46,717 bases of DNA from Firmicutes bacterium UBA6113. GTDB taxonomy: Bacteria > Bacillota > Clostridia > Tissierellales > Sedimentibacteraceae. The notes beneath the pieces were generated by a model. The model saw only the letters and a program-made list of their open reading frames with translations. It searched no databases and was not told the DNA's origin. Positions within the stretch are counted from its first letter, which is position 1; every line of letters begins with the position of its first letter. Positions 1-8,507 of the stretch are shown piece after piece. The stretch is taken from assembly GCA_002422545.1 (NCBI GenBank), contig DIWF01000020.1, positions 1 through 46,717 of the forward strand, written 5' to 3'. The translations under genes and the position numbers were made by a program.

Positions 1-44
1 GTCCTTGACTTAGGGTCCAATTTAGTGTCAGCCATTTTTTATTG

Positions 45-1424
45 TTATTCTTTTATAAGCTTTTGAGATTTTGTTTTCCACTTTCCTGAAAAATAATAAG
101 GGCCGGATATCAAGATATACATCAACCATCCTACTCCGTAGCTTAAAAACATGTACTCTTTTCCATAATTTGAAGCAATGAAATATGCAGCAGGAATCCT
201 CCCAAGCCACAGGGATGTTATTGCACCAACCATTGGAATTACAGATTCCCCGGCTCCTCTCATTACTGCATTAACTACAAACACTACGGCAAGCAGAATA
301 TAAAGAGGCATTACATTGTTCAAATAAATCATTCCTGCAGATATAACAGCAGGATCCGAATTAAACATCCTCAATATAAACGGTCCTAAAGGAATTATGA
401 CCAGTGCAACCAAACATACAACCGTTGACATGCCCAAGGTTGCCGTCAGTCCCTTGTGTACCCTGTCCATTCTTCCTGCTCCTATGTTTTGACCGGTGTA
501 GGTTGTAACAGCATTGCTGAAGCTTTGAATCGGCATGAATGCAAATGTGTCTATTTTGTTTGCAGCGTTGAATCCAGCCATAAAGTCAGACCCGTAGCCG
601 TTTACAAGAGACTGAAGGCTCATTATACCCATTGAAAACAACATCTGCTGAATTCCGGTAGGGAGTCCAAGCTTTAGAATTTTCTTAAAAATCTCCTTGT
701 CAAAATAAAATTTCAATATTGAAAAGTTAAGGACCTCATATTTTTTTCTCATATAATATAGACCAAACAGCCAGGAAAATGCCTGAGCTATTATTGTAGC
801 TATGGCTACCCCAGTCACTCCCCAATGAAAAACAACAACAAACGTCAAATCCAGCACAATGTTCATTACTGTAGCTATGACCAGAAACAACAGTGATGAT
901 TTGCTGTCTCCGAATCCTTGCAGAATACCTGAATTTATGTTAAATCCAATGCTTCCTATAATTCCTCCGAAAATAATCATCATGTATTGTTTAGCCAGGG
1001 GCAGAGTGTCTGCTGGTGTGTTGATCAAATGAAGTATGGGTTCGCACATTATAATTCCTAATATTGAAATTGGAATTGCTCCAACTATCATTGCAGTATA
1101 AATTGTCTGTGATGTTTTTCTTACATTGTCCATGTCCCCAGCGCCTACATACTGCGAAATAAGTATTGTGGCTCCAATTCCAAGCCCTATGAACATGGCC
1201 GCCATCATAAATATTATGGGAAAACCCGTACCTACTGCTGCAAGTGCAATTTTACCAACATAATTTCCTACCACTATGCTGTCAACCATGTTGTACAGCT
1301 GTTGAAAAATATTTCCTATGAGCATTGGAAATGCAAAGGTCAGTATGAGTTTCACAGGGTTACCTTCAATCATTGTATTCATTGAAGTTTTTTTAGAATT
1401 TTCATCTTTGTTTTTTAATTCCAC
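45..1424 (-). CDS. MATE family multidrug/Na+ antiporter
   Basis: About 459 residues, with around 12 hydrophobic segments in two similar halves, as expected for a multidrug and toxic compound extrusion (MATE) cation-coupled exporter in the cytoplasmic membrane. The N-terminal part has the family pattern of a long first helix ending in FPMLIGNIFQQLYNMVDSI, followed by a VVGNYVG loop. The longest open frame begins at 1457, but the Shine-Dalgarno GGAGGTGA sits just upstream of an in-frame GTG at 1424, so that start is preferred. Substrate cannot be told from sequence. The gene stands alone, downstream of argG and separated from it by a terminator. No terminator is visible in the 44 bases after the stop before the window edge. 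Confidence 0.9.
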   Translation of the reverse strand: MELKNKDENSKKTSMNTMIEGNPVKLILTFAFPMLIGNIFQQLYNMVDSIVVGNYVGKIALAAVGTGFPIIFMMAAMFIGLGIGATILISQYVGAGDMDNVRKTSQTIYTAMIVGAIPISILGIIMCEPILHLINTPADTLPLAKQYMMIIFGGIIGSIGFNINSGILQGFGDSKSSLLFLVIATVMNIVLDLTFVVVFHWGVTGVAIATIIAQAFSWLFGLYYMRKKYEVLNFSILKFYFDKEIFKKILKLGLPTGIQQMLFSMGIMSLQSLVNGYGSDFMAGFNAANKIDTFAFMPIQSFSNAVTTYTGQNIGAGRMDRVHKGLTATLGMSTVVCLVALVIIPLGPFILRMFNSDPAVISAGMIYLNNVMPLYILLAVVFVVNAVMRGAGESVIPMVGAITSLWLGRIPAAYFIASNYGKEYMFLSYGVGWLMYILISGPYYFSGKWKTKSQKLIKE

Positions 1425-1513
1425 CCAATCACCTCCGTAATCAGTATAGTATACCATATTTTAATATAAATACAAATTACTATTATCCATATTTTGTAGA
1501 TTTTTTTCACAAA

Positions 1514-1533
1514 AAAAGAGAGATTTCTCTCTC
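1514..1533 (-). terminator. Rho-independent terminator of argG
   Basis: GAGAGA/TCTCTC hairpin followed on the minus strand by a run of seven T. It lies just after the argG stop codon. Confidence 0.8.
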
Positions 1534-1559
1534 ATTAATTAAATCTATTTATTTTGTTA

Positions 1560-2813
1560 TTATTCTTTGAATGTGTAAACAACTTCTGTTGAACCATTCT
1601 TGTTGTTGTTCATTTCATTCAAAGCCTGAATTTTGTATGGCAGACTGTACAAGTGGATGAATCCTGTAGCATCCTTCTGGTCATACAAATCACCAGTGCT
1701 GAATGAAGAAATTGATTCATTGTACAAAGCATATTTTGATGTCATTCCTGCAAACTTAATAGTGCCCTTGTAAAGTTTAAGTTTAACAGTTCCTGTCACA
1801 TTTTTCTGAGTTATGTCAATAAATGCATCAAAAGCATCCTTAAGTCCGCTGAACCACATTGCATTGTATACAAGCTCTGCATACTTGCTGCTGATTGTTT
1901 CTTTAAAATGAGCTGCTTCTTTTTCAAGCACGAAGCTTTCAAGGTATTTGTGAGCTTCTATAAGCAATGTTCCCCCTGGTGTTTCATAAATTCCTCTTGA
2001 TTTCATACCAACAAGTCTGTTTTCAAGAAGGTCAATGACCCCTATGCCATGAGTTCCGCCTACTTTATTCAATGCCTTAAGCATATCTTCTCCGTTTAAT
2101 TTTTCGCCATTTAATTTGACAGGAATTCCCTCTTTAAATTCTATCTCAACATATTCAGCCTTGTCAGGAGCCTTTTCAACTGTGTTTGTCATCATAAGCA
2201 ATTCGTCAAAGTCAGGCTCATTTGCTGGATTTTCAAGCATTCCGCCTTCGTGACTTATATGAAGTATGTTCTGGTCGCGAGAATAAATTCTTTTCTTTGT
2301 TATTCCGTTTAAATCAATTCCCTTAGCTTCTGCATAGTCAATTGCATCTTCTCTTGATGTAATATCCCAAATACGCCATGGAGCGATAATTTTTATGAAA
2401 GGATCCAGACTTGCAATAGCAGTTTCAATACGAACCTGGTCATTTCCCTTTCCTGTACAGCCGTGGGCAATGTATTTAGCTCCTTCCTTGTGAGCCACTT
2501 CAACAAGTTTTTTTGCTATCAATGGTCTTGCATAGGCAGTTCCCAGAAGATACTTGCCTTCATAAACAGCATTTGCCTTAATTCCCTTGTAAACATATTC
2601 TTCAACAAATTCATTTACTACGTTTTGAATATAAACCTTGCTTGCGCCTGAAGACAAAGCCTTGTTCTTTACAAATTCCATGTCGTCTTCCTGGCCTACA
2701 TTTACGCAGCATGCTATGATATCTAAATTATCGTAATTTTCTTTTAGCCAAGGTATAATAATTGATGTGTCCAATCCGCCTGAATATGCCAATACTACTT
2801 TTTCTTTTTCCAT
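1560..2813 (-). CDS. argG: Argininosuccinate synthase
   Basis: Catalyses ATP-dependent condensation of citrulline and aspartate to argininosuccinate, the penultimate step of arginine synthesis, in the cytosol. The N-terminal PP-loop AYSGGLDTS (near residues 9-17) is the ATP-pyrophosphatase signature. Downstream there are the family motifs GKGNDQVR and the DQN segment near YSRDQN. Length (about 417 aa) is usual. The first ATG (2822) would abut the Shine-Dalgarno GGAGG with almost no spacer; the second ATG at 2813 has about nine bases of spacing and gives MEKEKVVLAYSGG, so it is chosen. argH, often the next gene, is absent here: the following gene is a MATE exporter. Expression is controlled by the T-box leader upstream. 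Confidence 0.97.
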   Translation of the reverse strand: MEKEKVVLAYSGGLDTSIIIPWLKENYDNLDIIACCVNVGQEDDMEFVKNKALSSGASKVYIQNVVNEFVEEYVYKGIKANAVYEGKYLLGTAYARPLIAKKLVEVAHKEGAKYIAHGCTGKGNDQVRIETAIASLDPFIKIIAPWRIWDITSREDAIDYAEAKGIDLNGITKKRIYSRDQNILHISHEGGMLENPANEPDFDELLMMTNTVEKAPDKAEYVEIEFKEGIPVKLNGEKLNGEDMLKALNKVGGTHGIGVIDLLENRLVGMKSRGIYETPGGTLLIEAHKYLESFVLEKEAAHFKETISSKYAELVYNAMWFSGLKDAFDAFIDITQKNVTGTVKLKLYKGTIKFAGMTSKYALYNESISSFSTGDLYDQKDATGFIHLYSLPYKIQALNEMNNNKNGSTEVVYTFKE

Positions 2814-2916
2814 TTCTTCCATCCTCCGATTTTTAAATCTAAAATTTTAATATTTGATGAAGCATAATTATTCGTTAGTTGATTTTTAATAAATATTTAT
2901 TTCTTTGGTTAGGGCA

Positions 2917-3121
2917 TAAAAAAAACTGCTAATAAAGAGGCAGTGTTGTCACCGCGGTACCACTCTTTTTTAGACAGAATCGCTCTTTCATTTTAACGGT
3001 ATTAAACCGTATTCTCATACTGCTACTTCTGAGAATCTTTTCATGGATTCTTTTCAATTAAATTTCGCTGTCGAACTCACACTCTGTTTCGACTCGCTGA
3101 AAGCTGCCTTTAATTTACTCT
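2917..3121 (-). promoter_or_regulatory. T-box riboswitch leader of argG, candidate Arg (AGA) specifier
   Basis: The minus strand carries the conserved T-box core GGTACCGCGGTGACA at about 2947-2963, preceded by Stem-I-like sequence (TTTCAGCGAGT, then GTGTGAG) and followed by a short ACTGC/GCAGT terminator stem with eight T at about 2918-2945. This is the tRNA-sensing antitermination layout, which reads through when the cognate tRNA is uncharged. Aligning the TTGAA segment with usual T-box Stem I 3' sides puts an AGA triplet at 3049-3051 as a plausible arginine specifier. The T-box call is firm; the specifier is tentative and AAG is possible one base away. Confidence 0.88.
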
Positions 3122-3161
3122 TCCAATCATTAAATTATACATAATTGATGATTTTTATACG

Positions 3162-3190
3162 ATTATATGATACCGGATGATATTTGTCAA
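3162..3190 (-). promoter_or_regulatory. Consensus sigma-A promoter for the argG T-box transcript
   Basis: Perfect -35 TTGACA (3185-3190) and -10 TATAAT (3162-3167) with a 17-base spacer on the minus strand. Transcription should start near 3155, just before the T-box leader. Confidence 0.85.
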
Positions 3191-3269
3191 CCCTTATTTT
3201 AAAAATATTTTCAAAATTTATTATATTTATTCTATTTTATATAATTTTAGTCTGCAATAAAATAGACGC

Positions 3270-3704
3270 CTACGCGTCCATTTTAACTGTCAACCAATCT
3301 TTATACACATTTACTCTGCTGATTGCATCTTCAATAAGCTTTTCTTCTTTAACAATTGCTTTTTCCAATATACCGCTGCAGAATTCACCTTTACAGTCAT
3401 AGCCTGCAAATGACATGCTCAGTCGATTGTTTTCAATACTTTCAACGGTCATTTTAAACATCACCTTTTCTCCTACCATTGTTGGGTGCAAGTGATATGA
3501 CTGAAAGTTAGTGACCACAGTCAAATAATCAGAAGGGATAAATTTTTTCAACATGCTGCAAGATATTTCTATTACAGTTGCCAGCAATGAAGGCGTAGAC
3601 ATCAGGTTTTCTATTTTTACGGATTTTGTTATATACGAGTCTGCAGGGGTGATAACTTTTTCATATGTTGTAGACAATCCTACATAAATTTTATTTGTAA
3701 TCAT
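3270..3704 (-). CDS. FlK-type hotdog thioesterase
   Basis: A 144-residue single hotdog-fold protein resembling the fluoroacetyl-CoA thioesterase (FlK) subgroup of acyl-CoA thioesterases, which hydrolyse short acyl-CoA esters in the cytosol. Support: length, the STPSLLATVIEISCSMLK helix matching the central hotdog helix, and the HLHPTMVGEKV stretch, which is the usual 'H-x-ATPxG' region in this subgroup. It starts with ATG behind a strong GGAGG at good spacing. It is a single gene between argG and tRNA-Val. Substrate is unknown; fluoroacetyl-CoA specificity should not be assumed from the family name. Confidence 0.8.
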   Translation of the reverse strand: MITNKIYVGLSTTYEKVITPADSYITKSVKIENLMSTPSLLATVIEISCSMLKKFIPSDYLTVVTNFQSYHLHPTMVGEKVMFKMTVESIENNRLSMSFAGYDCKGEFCSGILEKAIVKEEKLIEDAISRVNVYKDWLTVKMDA

Positions 3705-3850
3705 AAAACCTCCGAATGCAATAATTACTTTAATTTAATACTAGCAGATTCATAAATAAAATACAACAAAAATATTTTGATATTCAAATTATTTGTTTTA
3801 TAAACTTTTTCTTCTGAGGTTATTTGACAATATTTGCTGTTTCAAAAAAT

Positions 3851-3879
3851 AAAAAAAGATGTTTTTAAAAACATCTTTG
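3851..3879 (-). terminator. Terminator after tRNA-Val
   Basis: AAAGATGTTTTT/AAAAACATCTTT inverted repeat followed on the minus strand by a T run, directly after the tRNA. Confidence 0.8.
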
Positions 3880-3881
3880 AA

Positions 3882-3954
3882 TGGGAACTATAGGGCTCGA
3901 ACCTATGACCCCCTGCTTGTAAGGCAGATGCTCTCCCAACTGAGCTAAGCTCCC
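3882..3954 (-). tRNA. tRNA-Val(TAC)
   Basis: A 73-base cloverleaf on the minus strand: acceptor GGGAGCT/AGTTCCC with one G-T pair, D arm GCTC/GAGC, anticodon arm TCTGC-CTTACAA-GCAGG, T arm ATAGG-TTCGAGC-CCTAT, discriminator A. The anticodon TAC reads GTA valine codons. CCA is not encoded. Confidence 0.96.
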
Positions 3955-3966
3955 ACGACAATGACA

Positions 3967-3995
3967 ATGTTACCATATTTTTATTAAGTTGTCAA
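3967..3995 (-). promoter_or_regulatory. Sigma-A promoter of tRNA-Val
   Basis: TTGACA (3990-3995), 17-base spacer, TAACAT (3967-3972) on the minus strand, ending about a dozen bases before the tRNA 5' end. Confidence 0.7.
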
Positions 3996-4202
3996 TTCAT
4001 TTATGAAAATTTTTATTTTGTAATTTAAAGTGTCGATAGAAAAAGCAAATTCCACACCTACAATAGAAAATGTTGAATTTAAAGTTTAAATATATAAATA
4101 AAAATTTTAAATAGTGATAATTCTTTATTAATAATGTAAAAAATGCTAGGAATTACAATTAAAAATAGTATAATATAAATATATCATTTTTTGGGGGAAG
4201 CA

Positions 4203-5987
4203 ATGAAAACAGCAAATGAGAACAGACCTTCAGGTTTCATGAAGAGTAGTTACATACGATCATTTTTCAAGAAATACTTATTTAATTATATATTCGGAAT
4301 AATAGCGCTCGTGATTGTCGATGTTGTACAGACAAGGGTTCCAATAATTGTCGGCGAAGTAATCGACGGCATAGATCTCGGAAGCTTTGATACAGCATTC
4401 ATAAAAAGCGCTATATTAAAACTTTTTGCAATAGCAGGAACAATCTATGCAGGTAGAATCTTGTGGAGATATTTCATATTCGGAACATCCAGAAGCATTG
4501 AAAGAGACATAAGAAATGATATGTTCGGCCATCTTGAAAGCATGTCTGCCAGGTTTTATCATCAGCACGGAACCGGAGAAATCATGGCACACATGACAAA
4601 CGACCTTGAGGCAGTAAGAATGGCCTTGGGCCCTGGCATACTCACACTGTTTGATGTTGTTGCACTAGGCTCAATCACAATTTATAACATGGTGACTGAA
4701 ATCGATCCCTTGCTGACAGTTGCAGCCGTTATTCCGCTGTTGCTCATTGCAGTTTCTGTCAGATTTATGGGAAGAGAACTGCAGAGCCGTTTCACAAAAA
4801 AACAGGAGTCGTTTGCTGATTTGTCTAATTTTGTTCAGGAAAACCTGTCCGGCATTAAAGTTATCAAATCATTTGTACAAGAAGACAAGTCCATCAGTTC
4901 CTTCGAAAAATGGAACAAGAATTCATATGACAAAAATATAAAATTAAGTGTCGTTCAAACGCTCATGCATCCTTTCATGCAGATGATATCAGGCTTTGCA
5001 TTGGCTGTGGCCATAGGATATGGAGGTTACATCACCATAAAGGGCAGAATAACCATAGGAGAATTTTCCGCGTTCATTCAATACTTGGGCATGTTAGTGT
5101 GGCCTATGATGGCAACAGGAATAACAATTAATCTTTTCAACACAGGTGCTGCGTCATTGGAAAGGGTTGAAAAAATTCTGAACGAGCCTGTGGAAATAAA
5201 AGATTCCATCAACACTTCATCCTTAGACAGCTTGACAGGAAAAATCCAGGTAAAAAATCTCAGTTACAAGTATCCAGGCACAGATAAATATGTATTAAGC
5301 AATATCAGTTTCAGTGTTAAAAAGGGGCAGACCCTTGGTATAATAGGAAGAACCGGAAGCGGCAAGACAACTCTTGTAAACCTCATGCTCAGGATTTTTG
5401 AGCCTGACAAAGGAACAATGTTCATAGGAGATTGTGACATCCTCGATGCGCCACTCAATATTCTTCGAAAAAACATCGGATATGTTCCTCAGGACAATTT
5501 TCTGTTTTCAGACACAATTGCCAACAACATTGACTTTGGAGCAAGAACCGGCAATATGGACAAAATCATCGAAGCTGCCAAAAGTGCAGTTGTACATGAC
5601 AACATAGCTGAGTTTAAGCACGGTTACCAAACGCTTGTTGGAGAAAAGGGAGTTTCAGTTTCCGGAGGACAGAAGCAAAGAATATCAATAGCCAGAGCCT
5701 TGATAAAAAATCCTGAAATACTTATACTAGATGATTCTGTGTCTGCCGTTGATACTGACACGGAAGAAAAAATACTCAAGCACATCAGCGAAAACAGAAG
5801 AGGCAGCACAAACATCATAATTGCCCACAGAATTTCCACCATTCAGAACGCTGATGTCATTATTGTGCTTGATGAAGGTAAAATTGTTGAAACGGGAACT
5901 CACCAGCAGCTAATTCAGCAAGAGGGTCTTTACAATTCAATTTATGAAAAACAGCTTTTGGAAAAAATGCTGGAAGAACAAGAGTAG
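4203..5987 (+). CDS. ABC exporter subunit with degenerate Walker B (heterodimer partner 1)
   Basis: About 594 residues: six-helix type-1 exporter membrane domain (roughly 20-310) followed by a nucleotide-binding domain (roughly 340-580). Motifs seen: Walker A GRTGSGKTT, Q-loop YVPQDNFLF, signature VSGGQKQR, Walker B ILILDDS, D-loop SAVD and a switch histidine in IAHR. The catalytic glutamate after Walker B is replaced by Asp (LDDS rather than LDEA), as in the degenerate-site subunit of heterodimeric exporters such as BmrC or TM287. The frame opens with TTG at 4191, but GGGGG at 4193-4197 is correctly spaced for ATG 4203. The next gene starts nine bases after the stop, so the two are one transcript and probably one complex. 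Substrate unknown; drugs, peptides or lipids are possible. Confidence 0.92.
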   Translation: MKTANENRPSGFMKSSYIRSFFKKYLFNYIFGIIALVIVDVVQTRVPIIVGEVIDGIDLGSFDTAFIKSAILKLFAIAGTIYAGRILWRYFIFGTSRSIERDIRNDMFGHLESMSARFYHQHGTGEIMAHMTNDLEAVRMALGPGILTLFDVVALGSITIYNMVTEIDPLLTVAAVIPLLLIAVSVRFMGRELQSRFTKKQESFADLSNFVQENLSGIKVIKSFVQEDKSISSFEKWNKNSYDKNIKLSVVQTLMHPFMQMISGFALAVAIGYGGYITIKGRITIGEFSAFIQYLGMLVWPMMATGITINLFNTGAASLERVEKILNEPVEIKDSINTSSLDSLTGKIQVKNLSYKYPGTDKYVLSNISFSVKKGQTLGIIGRTGSGKTTLVNLMLRIFEPDKGTMFIGDCDILDAPLNILRKNIGYVPQDNFLFSDTIANNIDFGARTGNMDKIIEAAKSAVVHDNIAEFKHGYQTLVGEKGVSVSGGQKQRISIARALIKNPEILILDDSVSAVDTDTEEKILKHISENRRGSTNIIIAHRISTIQNADVIIVLDEGKIVETGTHQQLIQQEGLYNSIYEKQLLEKMLEEQE

Positions 5988-5995
5988 GGGTTATC

Positions 5996-7807
5996 ATGAA
6001 AAACGACGATTTCGAACAACCAAAAAAACTAGATAAAAACATTGCCAAGAGGCTTCTTAAATATGCAAGACCTTACATCTGGCAATTCGTACTGGCTATT
6101 GCAATAATATTTGTAATAGTTGCAGTTGAACTTTACCAACCAGTGCTCATTGGAGATGTGGTTGATAAATTTCTGTCCCATTACTCTGGCGTCCAGGCAA
6201 ACACCGTGGATGCAGGAATAACTCAGCAGTCAAACATACAGGGTGTTATTAAAATAAGTTTGGTGTATTTGTTCACAGTGGCTGTTGTTTTTGTTCTTGG
6301 TTATGCACAGGCAATGATACTTTCCAGGGCAGGACAAAAAATAATTTACAACATAAGAATGGAAATATTCACTCATTTAAACGATCTTTCCATAAGCTTC
6401 TTCAACAAAAACCCAATAGGAAGGCTTGTGACCAGGGTCACCAATGATACAGAAGCATTAAACGAAATGTATACCAGCGTAATTGTCAACATTTTAAAAA
6501 GTCTGTTTGTATTAATAGGCGTGGTAATTACAATGTTCAATTACAATGTAAAGCTTTCACTGTTGACTTTCACTGTAATTCCTTTTATTGCACTTTTCAC
6601 ATTTGTTTTTGAAAGCACTTCAAAGAAAATATACAGAGAAATAAGAAGCAAAATATCAGCATTAAACGCCTTCATATCAGAACATGTTTCCGGCATGAAA
6701 ATAGTACAGATATTTGCTGTTGAAAATGAAATATTCGACAAGTTCAAAACCGAAAATGAAAGGCTCAGAAAAGAAAACATAAAGCAGCTTTTTGCATTCA
6801 GCATATACAATCCAACAAACTACCTCATGAATATAACAGCCGTTTCAATTCTTTTGTGGTTTGGGGGAAAAATGGTCATTGAAGGAGCCGTATCCATTGG
6901 AACCATAGTTGTTTTCCAGAGATACATAAGCAAGTTTTTCGAACCCATACAAGAACTGGCTGAACAGCTCAACATTGTTCAGTCTGCAATGGCAGCTTCT
7001 GAAAGAATTTTCGGACTCATGGATGAAGTTCCTGAAGTCATGGACAGCGAAAATGCAGTTGAAGTTGACAGCTTCAAAGGAAGCATTGAGTTTAGGAATG
7101 TGTGGTTTTCCTACAAAGAAGACGAGTGGATATTAAAAGATGTGTCCTTCAAGGTAAATCCCGGTGAAAGTGTTGCATTTGTCGGTGCAACGGGAGCAGG
7201 CAAAACAACAATACAAAACCTAATCTGCAGATATTATGACATTCAAAAGGGAGAAATTTTCATAGACGACATAAATATTAAAGATATTAAGGTTGCGGAC
7301 TTGAGAAAAAACATAGGACAAATGCTCCAGGATGTATTTCTGTTTTCAGGAGACATCAAAAGCAACATCAGGCTGCAGAATGATAATATCACAGATGAAG
7401 AAATAATTGTTGCTTCTAAATATGTAAATGCCCACAACTTCATTTCAAGACTTCCAAATCAATACGACGAGCATGTAATAGAAAACGGAGCAGCATTTTC
7501 AGCAGGTCAAAGGCAGCTGATTTCATTTGCAAGAACACTGGCCTTCAAGCCCGACATACTTATACTTGATGAAGCAACAGCAAACATAGACACAGAAACT
7601 GAAGTTCTCATTCAGGATGCTTTAAAAAAACTCATGAAAGGAAGAACAACCCTCATAGTGGCACACAGACTTTCCACGGTTCAAAACTCAAGCAAAATAA
7701 TAGTGATGCACAAAGGTGAAATAAGAGAGGAAGGAACACATCAGGAACTTTTGTCCAACAAGGGAATTTACTACAAGCTATACAAGCTCCAATATGAGCA
7801 TGCATAA
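5996..7807 (+). CDS. ABC exporter subunit with canonical Walker B (heterodimer partner 2)
   Basis: 603 residues with an N-terminal six-helix membrane domain and a C-terminal ATPase. Walker A GATGAGKTT and Walker B LILDEATANID are intact and include the catalytic Glu. The signature is FSAGQRQL instead of LSGGQ. The pairing with the upstream gene is complementary: partner 1 offers a good signature but a bad Walker B, partner 2 a good Walker B but an altered signature. This gives one consensus and one degenerate ATP site, the known architecture of heterodimeric exporters. Tightly coupled to partner 1. Confidence 0.92.
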   Translation: MKNDDFEQPKKLDKNIAKRLLKYARPYIWQFVLAIAIIFVIVAVELYQPVLIGDVVDKFLSHYSGVQANTVDAGITQQSNIQGVIKISLVYLFTVAVVFVLGYAQAMILSRAGQKIIYNIRMEIFTHLNDLSISFFNKNPIGRLVTRVTNDTEALNEMYTSVIVNILKSLFVLIGVVITMFNYNVKLSLLTFTVIPFIALFTFVFESTSKKIYREIRSKISALNAFISEHVSGMKIVQIFAVENEIFDKFKTENERLRKENIKQLFAFSIYNPTNYLMNITAVSILLWFGGKMVIEGAVSIGTIVVFQRYISKFFEPIQELAEQLNIVQSAMAASERIFGLMDEVPEVMDSENAVEVDSFKGSIEFRNVWFSYKEDEWILKDVSFKVNPGESVAFVGATGAGKTTIQNLICRYYDIQKGEIFIDDINIKDIKVADLRKNIGQMLQDVFLFSGDIKSNIRLQNDNITDEEIIVASKYVNAHNFISRLPNQYDEHVIENGAAFSAGQRQLISFARTLAFKPDILILDEATANIDTETEVLIQDALKKLMKGRTTLIVAHRLSTVQNSSKIIVMHKGEIREEGTHQELLSNKGIYYKLYKLQYEHA

Positions 7808-7831
7808 AATATTAATATTATGGAGGTTATT

Positions 7832-8116
7832 ATGATTAAAGTAGTAGCAAAAGGTGTTTATCTGGAAGGAAAAGCAGACGAAGCAATTGCAATGTACGAT
7901 GAGATGGTAAAAGAAACTAGAAAAGAAGACGGATGCATATCGTACAATTTATTCAGAGACAAGGACAACAAGGATATTTTAACCATGATAGAAGAGTGGG
8001 AAAATGTTGAAGCCTTGGAAGCACACAAAAACTCAGAACATTTCACAAGAATAATACCAATGATAGCAAAATTAAGAAAAAGCGCCGAGCTCAATGTATA
8101 CGAGCTGATTTATTAA
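7832..8116 (+). CDS. ABM-domain (antibiotic biosynthesis monooxygenase-like) protein
   Basis: About 94 residues forming one dimeric ferredoxin-like ABM domain. Seen: DGCISYNLFRD, EEWENVEALEAHKNSEHF and a central helix rich in E/K, the usual marks of the family. The name reflects ActVA-Orf6; most bacterial members are cofactor-free quinol oxygenases or uncharacterised. The upstream ATG at 7820 overlaps the Shine-Dalgarno GGAGG, so ATG 7832 is preferred. It follows the ABC pair by 24 bases and is probably the last gene of that operon, perhaps acting on the exported compound (inference). Confidence 0.82.
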   Translation: MIKVVAKGVYLEGKADEAIAMYDEMVKETRKEDGCISYNLFRDKDNKDILTMIEEWENVEALEAHKNSEHFTRIIPMIAKLRKSAELNVYELIY

Positions 8117-8130
8117 TTATTAACAAAAAA

Positions 8131-8153
8131 ATGACATCTTTTAAAGATGTCAT
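8131..8153 (-). terminator. Palindromic terminator-type hairpin
   Basis: ATGACATCTTT/AAAGATGTCAT perfect inverted repeat with a six-base A run on its left, i.e. a U run for minus-strand RNA and none for plus-strand RNA. It therefore fits the end of the former minus-strand gene whose remnant lies at 8399-8470 better than the plus-strand ABC operon. Confidence 0.6.
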
Positions 8154-8184
8154 CAGACTATTGACAAACCTGAATTCTGCCAAC

Positions 8185-8368
8185 TGTAGGGGCGGGTCTT
8201 GTGAAAGCCACTGAAAAACTATACATTTATTCACTGTCATTCTGAGAGCTTGCTCGAAGAATCTCATGTTTTCAACAAATATGAGATCCTTCACTAACGT
8301 TCAGGATGACAAAAATAGACTTTTTCAGTGGCCTCGTCTTGTGCCCGCCCGCAGAGGGCTAGCCTCCC
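8185..8368. repeat. Genomic palindromic repeat (copy A), split by a small element
   Basis: Outer sequence reads GTAGGGGCGGGTCTTGTG, then an insertion, then GTCTTGTGCCCGCCCGC. The halves together match the uninterrupted palindrome at 46652-46675. A GGCTAGCC hairpin and the palindrome GAAGTTAAATTAACTTC follow immediately to the right. Confidence 0.75.
8204..8335. mobile_element. 132-bp MITE-like element with 8-bp target duplication
   Basis: Terminal inverted repeats GCCACTGAAAAA (near 8207-8218 and 8321-8333) enclose a non-coding core with GTCATTCTGAG, AAGAATCTCAT, ATGAGATCCTTC and CAGGATGACA, which can fold into a long hairpin. The 8-base sequence GTCTTGTG is present immediately on both sides (8196-8203 and 8336-8343). 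No open reading frame of its own, so it would need a transposase in trans. The open frames crossing it are not credible genes. Confidence 0.75.
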
Positions 8369-8398
8369 TGAAGTTAAATTAACTTCGTCATTTATTTT

Positions 8399-8470
8399 TT
8401 ATTCCTGCTTGTATTTGTCAAACAGCTGCCTTACCTGTGGAATCAGCAAAATTGCAACTGTTGCAACAGC
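8399..8470 (-). pseudogene. C-terminal remnant of a membrane transporter
   Basis: In one minus-strand frame the segment reads as a hydrophobic helix (VATVAILLIPQ) followed by a charged tail (QLFDKYKQE) and a stop, the typical end of a permease. The same frame is closed by a stop codon at 8471-8473, so only about 23 codons remain. The terminator-type hairpin at 8131-8153 has the polarity expected for this lost gene. Family not identifiable from so little. Confidence 0.5.
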
Positions 8471-8507
8471 TTAACATTAACATTACATACTTCCGATTCA
8501 TGCAGAC

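Noticed and set aside
8091..8294. Open frame across the MITE-like element
   Set aside because: It spans inverted repeats and a terminator and has no ribosome site.
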